A DNA stretch of 64,000 nt. Source: Sarcocystis neurona (taxonomy: Eukaryota; Apicomplexa; Conoidasida; Eucoccidiorida; Sarcocystidae). Below, piece after piece: positions 47,510 to 58,600 of the stretch. Numbering within the stretch: the first letter of the stretch is position 1; every line of letters starts with the position of its first letter. Location: the NCBI GenBank assembly GCA_000727475.1, contig KL647312.1:744001-808000 (forward strand), written 5' to 3'. A program made the translations under genes and the position numbers. The notes under the pieces are model-generated. The model was given only the letters and a program-made list of their open reading frames with translations. It did not search any database and was not told the DNA's origin.

Positions 47510-50500
47510 CTACTTCTTTTTCCCTCCACTCAAGAGATGTTTAACAAATGACGACGAGCTACAGCTGTTGCTGTTGCGGTTGTGCACGCCGCGTCTGCTC
47601 GAAGAACTAACGTTCTGGCCGTGGCTGCTGCTAGAACCACCCCCAGCGTTGTTACCGCCGCTAACAAGCTCTGGAGAAGAGACAGCAACTGCCGCCGGCG
47701 TTGATGATGGCAGGAAAGCTTCGCCTGCAGCTGGCGCTGCTCTTCCTGTAACCGCCGCTGATTCTGCTGGGGCTGCTGGTACAACAGCGTAGTAGTTGTT
47801 GCTGCCGGTAGCAGGCGAACCCCGTACTGACACGTCCCCCATCGCATGGGCTCCGCTGCTGCTGCTACTGCTGCCGCTACTGCTGCTAGCCTCGCTCTGC
47901 TGCTGTTCCTGCAGCAGGGACTGACTGCTTGTCGAGCCAACTGCGACAGCAGGAAGACTCAACCCGTAGTGGCGCAAGGTCTCTGTATTTAGGTACGGGT
48001 AAGGAAAGGGAGGACATCCCGCTGCAAGAACATCAGCAGCAGATTGCCAGATGAGCTGCAACGTCCCTAAAACGCAGCGGAGCGGCGGCAGCAGCAGCAG
48101 TAGTATTACAGCAGTAATACAGCACACAAGAGGATCAGGCCGCAGACAGGAGCACCAGCAGCGCAAATCCGAGAGAACGGCGGAAGTGAGCAGCAGCGTA
48201 CGTACACAAGCACCTACAGAGAGCAGCATCTACTTTCCCTGCCACAACAACACGGGAGCAACGCGGCTCAGGACGAGCAACAGCAGCGGCATCAGGCCAA
48301 ATGCAGGAACAACAACAGCAATGGAGTCAGCAGCAGCTATATCAATACGCAGGGTGCGCAGCAGCAGCAGTCGCAGTGCGGCAGCCTTGCAGCAGCAGCA
48401 TCGCACCTTGCAGCTTGAGGTGAAGGGTACAGGTGGGGACGAAGCCTTCTTCATAAAGCGTCTTCTTCAAATCAACTTTTCGAAGCGGGGGAGTTTCGCA
48501 GAGAAACCAGCTCCAAGTTGCTTCTTGTCCAGTCACGTTGATGCTGTTGCTGCCCGTCCTGCTGGTAGTGCTGCTGCTGCTGTTGCTCGAGTTGTTCGTA
48601 CTGCTTGACGGAGGGCGAAAGTTTCCCTCTGCAGGGCAGTGCTGGAGAGCCGGGTGCAGGAACTGTGCGTGAAGAAGAGCAGGACAAGCACAGAGGCACA
48701 GCACACGCCTACGGCAGCAACAGCAGCAGAGCCACGGTTTGAGTCGGGCTCCTAACGCAGCAGCAAACGCAGCGGACAACGGCAGCAGCAGAGGCAGCAC
48801 ATCGCAGTCGCAGGTGAAGACGGCTGCAGCAGCAACAGAAGCAGCGATCGGGAGCAGGTAGACAGGGCACCGGCAGTCGCAACAACGGAAGCACGCACTG
48901 GTGGCAGGGAAACACAGCAGCAGTAGGAGCAGAGCTACGCTGGGGAGGCAGAGAGACGGCAGCAGCAGAGATCGATCCCGAGCACAGCGCATGCACGGGC
49001 GACGGCACGTGCATCAGCGTAGCAGCAGAAAGGGGAAACGGGAGCAAATGCGTGAAGCAGCAACTAAAGAAGACAACACCGAGCAGAAGTACTGAGAAGT
49101 AAAGGAGGTGCAGCGCCGGGTTCGCTGCCTGTGGCAGCAGCAGACACAGCAACAACCATGAACTACACAGAGAGAAGCCTCAGCAGCGCTCAGCAGGGGC
49201 ACAAGCAGGGAGCAGCAGCAAACGCGTGGAGAGAAGCAGCGGGGACAGACGGCATCGGCAGCCGCACCGACATACAGGGATAGGAACGTACAAGTGAACA
49301 AAGCCAGCAGCACTTAGCAGCCCAAAGTCAAGGCACTCCCCCATAAACAGCAGTGGCACGCATACACACACACACCAGTAGCAGCAGCAGTGGCGAGTAC
49401 GCCACATGGCTACGACCAGTCGAGCGGGGAGGGACGCACCTCAGATGGCAGGGCAGCTGCAGAGGAAGTCAACAGCGGTGGTAGAAGACAAAGCAGAAAG
49501 AAACCTGGGCAGCAGAACCAGCTTCTACAGCGCTGTCCTTGCAAACGTGTACTTGAGTGAAAATGGGAGAAATTCTTTTTAAGTGACCCAGTGTCATGTA
49601 TTAGTCCTCTTTGTTGCACGAGTGTCTCCCCGCCTGTCTCGCTCTCGCTCCTTCTCTCTTTCTGTCTACATAGAAACACCGAAGTTTCTCCTACACAGAA
49701 ATCTCGCGTTTCTACTGCACATGTAGTCAGGAGCGTGCGCCCTGCGTTTTCGATCTATATACTATCTGTTTCCCTGTCGACAGGTCGTGTCTCGAGGCGC
49801 CTGCGCTACTTAGAAATACGGCCACCAAGCTTGCACTTCCACAGGAAACGTCTTGCCTCGTCCAGTTGTATCTCTGCATATACACAGCAAATCATCATGC
49901 AGCGAACCGCGCACACACGCTCGCACGCAGGCTATATACAGATCTGTCCGAAGAAGAGGTGCGTGCGCCTGCCAGCCGACCCATTTCCATGGCTCTGTGC
50001 ACCACGCAGACCCGTCCTCCTGTCGTACAGATACGGCGTCTGCTGGGCTCACAAGGCATCTGCTTGCTGCTGCTGCGGTACTGACGCTGCTCGCGCTGCT
50101 GCCCGCCGCTTCGTCTGCTGCTGAGCGTTGCTGCGCGTTGCAGCGTTGCTGCGCGTTGCAGCGTTGCTGCGCGTGCAGTTTCCGATGCGTCCTCCCTGCT
50201 ACTGCTGCTGTCGCTGCTGCTGCGCTGCCACTGCTGCTGTCGTACCTGCCGGACTTGCTCCTGGACATAACGCAGCGAGTCGCCGGGAGCAAAGCAGAGC
50301 TGCAGCACGCTGCGGTTCGGTAGCAGCACACGCACCGTGCAGCTCTTGTACAAGCGCCGGCGTTGCAACTTTTCCAGCTCCTGTTTCACTCTCGACTTGA
50401 ACTGCGGACCTTCCCCCATTATCTGCGCACCGGCCGCAGCAACAGCAGCAGCACACCCAGTCGTTTATGCGCGCACACTTACCCCACAACACAGAAGTAC

Positions 50501-53500
50501 GCGCCGGCATTCCGCAACTGCATGAGCGTACGTTTTAGACCCCCCCCCCCCAATGACACGGCCAGTAATGATATATATATATATATATACATGTGCCTAT
50601 TCCCCATATGTATGTGGCATCACATGTATCCATATACATGTGTGTGTGTGTGTGTGTGGGTGTATGTGTGTGCATTTATTGCACAGGCGAGTGGCTCTTC
50701 GCCGCACCTCGCCCCCTGCGCAGCTACGCCTTCGCACGGGCATCTTCTCTGGGTCAAACATTTTCTTCAACCTACGCATGTGCAGCTGTTCTAGTACCTG
50801 GTCCTGCTTGCACACGTGTCAAACGTAAAGTTTACACGCATGCGACTACGTACAACACCCGTATATGTGTATATCCTTCCGTTTGTATGTGTATACCTAT
50901 ATGTGTGCGTACAATTATATAGGAAGACATGTGTGTGGCCACGCGTTGAGCCCTGCTTGTGTACATGCTTCGACGTTCCCGTATCACTGCGCCGGAGCGA
51001 GCACAAGCTCTGTAGAAAGGCGCGTCTGCGGTGTACGTACACCCCAGTAGCTGGCCGCTCGGTTGAGTACATGTGCACCTTGCGAGCGAGGCCTACGGCG
51101 GCAACCGACGCGCGTACCTCTTTGATGCGGGCAATATCCGCAGCAGTGAGTCCTCCCTTGCTGCTTCCGTCGGCTGCTGCTTCTTCACCAACACTCCAGT
51201 CCTGTTGCTGCTGTTGCCGCTGCTGTTGCTCAGAAAGAGCCGCCTCCCGCTGCAGCTGCTCGACGGAGTATACAGCAGGAGCCAGTGGCACAGGCTCTCC
51301 CCCCCCCGTCTGCGAGGACACATCCCACACCGCAGGAGCGCATGCAGACGCAGCTGCGTAACCACGGTCACCAGCACCGGCACACGAGGCGTTCATAGCG
51401 AGTGCTGCTGACTAGGCGGCTCCTTCGGCTGGTAGTAGTCCTGCTGTCTGTGCCGCTGCTGCTGCTCCTGGTGGTAAAACGGGTGTGTTGCTGACGGCCT
51501 TGCTGTTGCCTGCGTCCGGTGTCTCAACAACTGCTGCTGCGGCCTACCTGAAGCAGCTTCTCTCGGCTTCTAATACGTTCCTGCAGCAAAGACGCCTCCG
51601 CCATGCGCTGCTCCACGTGTTTTCCTGCTACTTGTCTGCAGCGCGGCGCATTTGCAAGAAGACGTGCACGCGCAAGCCGGCAAACTATTCACACGCACAC
51701 AGATATATATACACGTGCCGACCCGCATTTTATCGAAGATCAACCGGTTTGCAGCAGAACAGCCAATGACCCCAGCAGCCACTCCCCCGCAACATTCGCG
51801 TCCCAGCTCAAGCGCGCGCGCACGTACGTACGTCATTTCTCGAACACTCATTTATGTATGTACACGTGGGTACACAGGAAGAGTGAGGTTTCTTGTACGC
51901 GCTGCAATATGTCTTCGTGCTTTCTGCGACTTGTCACTTCACACACTCATCACTCTCAGGATGACGCATGGAAACACGGAGGTTCGATAGATGTACTCGT
52001 GGACATGGGCCCACTCTTTCGATCCGCGCAGGTCTACCGCGTGCAGCCTGGTGGCTCAAGTAGTAGCAGTCGGCGGCACGCGAGGCTGTTTGCTCAGTTA
52101 TCACGAGCAGACGCACAAGAATATCCACGCTCCCCCCTACTTCCCTCCTTTTACTCCTCACACACGTGCGTCAAAATGTTGCAGCCACTTCTGCTTGCTG
52201 CCACGCTTTTCTTCGTCTTTGCAGCTGCGCAGCATGGGCGTGCTTCGGCTTCTTCCCGCATCCACACGTGTTGTTCGTCCAACGTGGAGAGAACGAAAAA
52301 GGCGGCACATCACAGTGATTGGCGAGGACGGAACATCGTTTCTCTTGTCCACATGCAGGTGCCACACACGGAGATGCGCCACCGTTCCTCTGAATCACGC
52401 AGCTTCCACATCAGGTAGCCCCGTGTAGAAAATGAGACGCGGACACGAGGAACACGTACAAGTGTTGCTCCCCTGCAAAAACAGAACAGTCGTTCTGGAG
52501 AAGCGGCGCTGCAGACACTTGCACAAAGAAACAAGGAGCCAGGCACTGGACGCATAGACCCGGCAGCCCACAGACGGCTGCAGCTTTGTAGCAGCAGCAG
52601 CTTACCGAAGAGAAGGGCCTGCAGCCGAAATGATAGAAGCTTTGTACGGATTGAACGCTGCGGCTGGCAACGGAGGCGCACGCACCTCCAGATGCTCCGC
52701 CAGCTGCGCCAGCAAGTGGTGGCAGTCAGTCAATCTGCAGCAGCAGCAGCAGCACCCGCAGTCGCAGCAGCAGCAGCAGTCCCAGCCAGCGCAGCAGCTC
52801 CAGCAGCGGCACCGGAGTCTGACGGTGAAGACAGATGCAGTCCCAGCAGCAGTAGCAACAGCAAGTGCACTGGAGTGTCAACCGCGCATGCAGCAGCATC
52901 CGCGCAGTCCGCGCAACTCCTGTCAGCAGCAGCAGCAGCGCCTCCGGTGTAGCAGCGAGATCCTCGGCAGCAGCCCAGCACTGGCGTCACCCCCCCACTG
53001 CTGCAGCAGCGTCACCTGCAGCAGCAAAGTGGCAGTCAGTCCCCACTGCAGCAGGTGCAACCGTCGCAGCAGCAGCCACCCACTCGCCGCCCCGCAGCAC
53101 CAGACTTCCGTCTGCTATCACAGGGAGAACGGGCAACTCCCCCCCCCCACGAAGCGAGAGGGCAGCAGCTTTTCCACATGTGACACACCGACGCTTCATC
53201 ATGCGCTGCATTCTCCCCATTGCTGCTGCTGCGCTTACCGGGGAACGTAGGCAGTATCCATCACGTAAAACTCTTCCTCCGCCTGCAGACCTTCAGAAAG
53301 TCGTGTCCTGCTACTGCTGTAGGGTCCGCATCCGTCCTCGGCCAGGGGTAATCTTTTCGCAGCGAAGCCGACCGCTTCCATCATCCGCACGGCTGCTGGG
53401 AACTGCCCCAGCTAAGATGTGTTCACACACAGAAACGCCAGTGCATGCGCTCGTACATGTACGTGCCGCATGCACATATTCCCGGCGTGACGCACAAAAC

Positions 53501-55657
53501 TACAAGAATAACAACTTCCGTAGAAAGACCAGTCACCGGTATGAAAGGAGGCACCCACATGGGAGTCTCTAACGTCTGCCGTACACGCGGAGCTGCGTGT
53601 TTCTACAAGGACGTTGCCGGTTCGTCGCTTCCGCCGAGGACAATAATTCTTACTTACACTTAAAATACGTATGTACGGGGAAGTTGCATTTGTACTCATT
53701 ACTCGTATGCATTCGTGTTGATATAGAGGGTCACAAGCAATCTTTAATACGTCAGACGCTCTCAAGCCCTCCATGTTGAATACGGTCAAGTACAAAGCAA
53801 CTCAACCTGAGACAGTGGTGAACCAAAAAGGCCGCTTCCGGTGTACATAGACTCACCTGCCGATGAAATGTGGGGTTCGACTTCCGGAGTCGGCGGCGCT
53901 TCACATTTGTCGGCTGCGCCAGCACCCCGTGAATTACCTGAAATAGTGTTTTTAGCACAGCAGGCAGCTGTTCAGCTGGCACCTGCAACAGCAGCACCAG
54001 TAGCACCGGCAGCAAAACAAGAGCTGCACTCGGATCAACAGCAGACGTCCAAGGAGGGACGCCTAGATGCACCATATGTCACGCAGAAGGCTGCAGCAAC
54101 AGCGAAGGCCGAGCGGCAGCTGCAGCGCCACCCGCGCGCCAGTCGCAGCCACAGGTACAAAAGCGACGCAGCAAATCAACAGCAGTAATTGTGCAGGGGC
54201 TCTGGCAGATGGAAGAAAATAGGGCTGCCCCAGCAGTGAGGAAGAGGAAGCAGAAGGAGGCGCGTTGCGTAGTAGAAGGACCCGCAGCAACGGGTGGGGG
54301 GTGCAGCTACAGCCGTGAGGCGTGACAGCAGCGGCAGCAGCAAACGCGGGAGTAGCCGAAGTCGCCCAGCAACAGCAGAATCCGCACTTCGTCACGTGGA
54401 TGCAGCTGCAGTCTCAACAAGGTTAAATGAAAGTAGCTGCCATCGCAGAAACGCAGCAGCGCCAGCAACACAAAGTAGAGCAGCAGGCAGCAGCAGCAGG
54501 GGTCGAGACAGCAGCGGCAAGTGAGCAACAGCATCAGCAGCAGCAACACTACAGATAGCAGCGGCACGTGCAGCGACAGCAGCACGAAGTGAGGCGACGG
54601 CACCACCAGCAGCGGCAGAAAGAGTAGCCATAGCAGCGGTAAGAGGAGCACGACAGCAGCAGCGGCGGCACGCGAGTAGCGATCGTAACACCAGCGCCAG
54701 GAGTTTCGACAGCAGCAGCAGCAGCGACATGACAGCGGTGGCGAGCGCAGCGACAGTAGCAGCGGCGAGTCGTGTAGCGCGAGGAGCAGCATTAGCAGCC
54801 GCGCAGGCTGCTCACCTCGAGCTGCAGCTGCTCAACGGCTTCGTGAAGGCGCACGGGAAAGACGCGCTCATCTACTGCTTCATATTCAACGGCAGCGCAG
54901 CTGGCGTCGGCAGCAGCAGAAGTGTTGCTGCTGTGACCAGCGGTTGCGCCTGGCTTGCCGCCTCCGCCCGCTCCCGAACCCGCATAGGAATCACGCTCCA
55001 GCTGCTCCTGATGTCGTACGCGATGCTGCCGCTGCTGGAAGGAGGAGGAGGAAGCTGGGGAAATGGATCTGCATGCACTGTTGCCGCTGCTGCCTCCCCT
55101 GCCAGGGGCCGGGCCGGCGCTGGCTGCTGCAGCAGCACCGCAGCAGAGCACTTAGCGAGGCAGCACAATACACTTCATGCCTCTTTATGCCAGGAAGGCT
55201 GAAAGAGCAGCAGCACTGACACAGCTGTTTGCTCACCAGCAGTAGAAGTGGCGGCACCCGCGCTCGTGCAGCATCGGCAACGGCAGCAGCAGTACCGGCA
55301 CGTCGCATCCGCAGCAGCAGGACGCGCAGCAGCAACACCGAAGCAGCCACACCGTCAACAGCGAGAGAGCTGCTGCTCTTCAATTCAAGAACAGCCGCCG
55401 CAACAGCGGATCAGCAACAACAGCCGTACAACACTCCCAAGAGCACCACGCCGTCCTCTGTAGCTGCTGCTCACCTTGCGAAGAAGAGCCTTCTTTGTGA
55501 AGAAAAGGATGACAGTGTTGCTCTCCTCCACTTCTGCTGCGCTCCACTTCTGCGGCTTCTGCATTGCGTAAACCCAGCTTCACCTGCAGCAACTCCTCCA
55601 AGGCCAAAGGCAGCTGCAGCAGCCTCCACTGATCCGGCGACAGGCGTCGTAGACTTG
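47510..55657 (-). CDS. UBXN6/UBXD1-like p97 cofactor with PUB and UBX domains
   Basis: Eleven minus-strand exons with fully matching phases: 55657-55475, 55126-54816, 53982-53857, 53411-53239, 52734-52606, 51635-51548, 51411-51118, 50803-50708, 50422-50246, 48626-48407 and 48066-47510 (stop TAG). They give about 784 residues; the 5' end is probably incomplete. The PUB domain spans exons 3-5: AVLKTLFQVIHGVLAQP, RRRLRKSNPTFHRQ, then FPAAVRMMEAVGF and EEEFYVMDTAYVPRL. A coiled linker follows (EQRMAEASLLQERIRSREKL), then LTAADIARIKE. The UBX domain is split by a 1.6-kb intron: CTVRVLLPNRSVLQLCFAPGD before it, FLCETPPLRKVDLKKTLYEE and GFVPTCTLHLKL after it. After that comes LIWQSAADVLAAG and a Ser-rich tail. 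Domain order and the C-terminal VLAAG motif match UBXN6, which binds p97/Cdc48 through several sites and serves ER, endosomal and lysosomal quality control. Odd points: a Ser/Asn-rich insertion inside the UBX domain and an Ala/Ser-rich C-terminus. Confidence 0.87.
50125..50178 (+). repeat. 18-bp repeat, three copies
   Basis: GCGTTGCTGCGCGTTGCA repeats in tandem from 50125, the last copy partial. It lies in the UBXN6-like intron just past the donor at 50245. Confidence 0.88.
50540..50658. repeat. Poly-C run, (AT)n and (TG)n cluster
   Basis: Twelve Cs at 50540-50551, an AT alternation at about 50570-50590 and TG repeats at about 50640-50658, all in the intron between exons 50803-50708 and 50422-50246 of the UBXN6-like gene. 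Confidence 0.9.
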
Positions 55658-58600
55658 CTGAACAGCAATTAAAACGTCGGACACAGGCAGCAGCAGAAGC
55701 GTACGTGGCAGCAGCAGAGCAAGCCTACCACCTGCTGCAACAGCAGCAGCCTCCCTAGCAGCAGCAGAAGTCGCACGACCCACAGGCGTAACAGCATCCT
55801 GGCCACAGCACCAGGGACAGCACACGCATGTGATGCAGCAGCCGGAGGGGCAGTGGTAGCGGCACGACGCCTACAACGGCGAAGTCAAGACCAGCAGTTC
55901 TAGCAAAGGCAGCAGTCGCGCTGCGATGACGATGTGCGTGTGCGCAGCAAGACCCACAACGGCACCGGCAGCAGGACGGAGCTTCACGACCCCAGCAGCG
56001 CGGTCCCCGCCAGCTGCAGCAGCAGCAGCAGCAGAAAAATCACCCATCCGAATCTCGGCAAATGCAAAGCAGCAACAGCAGCAGCATCTGGTCTCAACGA
56101 ATGTATGTATACATGTATGTACACATTCGAGTAGGACTGCCAACACAAAGATATGTAGTAGTATATAAGTATATATATACACGTATATGGTTAGAGAAAT
56201 GTATAAGCAACAGGGAACAGTTACGCCGGTGACACCAGCAACAGCAGCACCAATCAGTCAGCTCGCAGCAGCGAGACGGCAACAGAGTCCGAGCTCCAGC
56301 AGCGGCAGCGGCAGCGACAAAGCAGCTGGGCAGGAGGTGTAGCAACAGCAATGGCATAGCAAGTGGGCTCGAGGTGTAACGACAGAAATGGCGCAACAGA
56401 GAAGACGGTGTCGCAGCGCGCAGCTAATGTCAACGCTATCTACACATACAACACGAGATGACCGGTCCCGTCAACATGAGCAACAGCAGCTTGAGCAAAA
56501 AAAGACATCCGTCAAATCGAAGGCCTGACTAACGCAGCAAAAACAAAGGACTTCCCATAGACACCACCTCTCTATGTATAAGCTGCCTCCTCTGAATAAA
56601 GCTACACATATACATATATATAGATAGGTAGATACATGCATATTTCATTACATACGCGTGGGGAGATCTACGTCTACGCCATCCATAATGATATCCACGG
56701 CGGTCCTGCGTATGCAAATGAATGTACGCATGCACAACCATACATATTTGTATAAAGTCGTTTACCTGTCTGTCTCTGTCTCTCCTCTCTGCACGTACGC
56801 CGATACAAGTCAAGGGCACGCATCAGCGAGACTGGAACTCGTGCAACAAAATACATGGAAGAGGGCGGGGAGACATGTTCTTGGCTACAAAGGTACACGT
56901 ATAAAAATCGTGTATACGTGTACGTACATTACAGCAGATGCAGGCAAGTGTAAAACATACACACACGCAGAGATACACATATATACATACATGTGTGTAT
57001 AAATAGACGTATACGAATACATATATATATACACACACATACAGACGTCTACCAAGACCTCGCGTACCAAGAGTGTCCAGCCAGTTTTCCACGACCAGTC
57101 TGCAGGCAGCAACAGAGACGCAGCCACAGCCGGTGCATATCACTTGCAGCCGCAGATAGGAGGGCCGGCAGCGAGCAGCAGCATGCAACAGCTGCAGCAC
57201 ACAGCAGCTGCAGCAACAGTAGCAGCAGCGTGCGCTGTCGACGTAGCAGCCAGGAGGTGCAGCAGCCTGTACACTGTGGAGCCACGGCCAGTATGCCGAA
57301 GGAGCAAGCCACAGCAGCAGTAGCAAGCAGCAGCATACGCTACACCAGCCGCGCCCAGCCACCGCGGCGACCGACCTTCGGCACCCGCAGAGAGAGCAGG
57401 CAGCAGCAGCCGGCATCAGCGTGATAGGTGCACTAGAGGCAGCAACAAAAGGGTGCTCTGGTGCGCTCTTCGCAGCAGCAACAGCCAACAGCAGGCTGCC
57501 TCAGGCAAGACAGGAAGACGGCTAGTTAACAGCAGCAACCGTTCAAGGAACTGGACCAGCAGCGTGCTGCTGCGCAGGTCGACGCCTGCACAAGTGCGGA
57601 ACACCATCACGCGTGAAGTCCTCAACGATACGGGAGTCACGCTGGTATACACATATATGTATACCACCAGCGTGTGGCGTCGTCCTTTCTTCTCTCTTTG
57701 TGTCTTTGCCTATTTAGGCAGACACGCATGCACATATACGTATATACACATGAAGATATACACATATATATATATATACACATACATGCGTGTAACATCG
57801 TCCTCTCTTCTCCCTCTATATCTCTGCCTATATATATATATATATACAAGTGTGTATCGTCCTCTCTTTTTCCCTCTCTATCTATCTACCTGTGTCTCAC
57901 TAGACAGACATACACACATATATATGTATACATATACATGCGTGCAGATGCATTCACTGTCGTTCTCTTTTTCTCTTCTTATACCTCTGTCTCGCCACGC
58001 GTGTCGTGGCTCACGCATACACCTATACATATACATAGATGTACATTTAAGTATAAATATATATATGTATATTTTGACCTATCAGAGATGCATTCGAATT
58101 TACCCACGCGCATGCTCACATACGTGTGCCGCGCAGTCTGGCAAGTCTACAGACGCGCACGCCTCCACTTCAACTACGCATTCCTACACAAACGAAATAC
58201 CACCCAAGTCCACCCAGACGCATATACATATATATACATATATATACATACGTACAATGCCGTATACTTACACATATGCACAAAACATGCATGTACACCT
58301 AAATTGTAGTACACGTACACACATGCATATATGTATATGTATACAACAGAATCATGGATATAAGTGTAGATACGTATGGATATATACACATCCAAATACG
58401 CGAGCACGTCCATACGCACGTGCACACACAAATCTACGTATCTATACAGACACGTAATGATAGACGCGTACGTAGGTATCACGTTCGCTATAAAACGACA
58501 AATACGTACACACACTTAATTGACGCGTACCTGAGTATCAGTTTCTCTACAAAACGACACACATATACACATACTTAACAGACGCGCACCTAGGTATAGT

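Noticed and set aside
47510..51411. First reading of the UBX exons as a TUG/ASPSCR1-type protein
   Set aside because: The upstream exons carry a PUB domain and the C-terminus has the VLAAG motif, which fit UBXN6/UBXD1 better than TUG.
51603..52418. 271-codon plus-strand frame
   Set aside because: It runs across the exon at 51548-51635 and the intron 51636-52605 of the UBXN6-like gene on the opposite strand, whose phases match exactly across it. Its composition is mostly His/Thr/Arg from microsatellites.
57453..58457. 334-codon plus-strand frame
   Set aside because: Nearly all Tyr/Ile/His/Thr from TATACACATA microsatellites; no natural composition.
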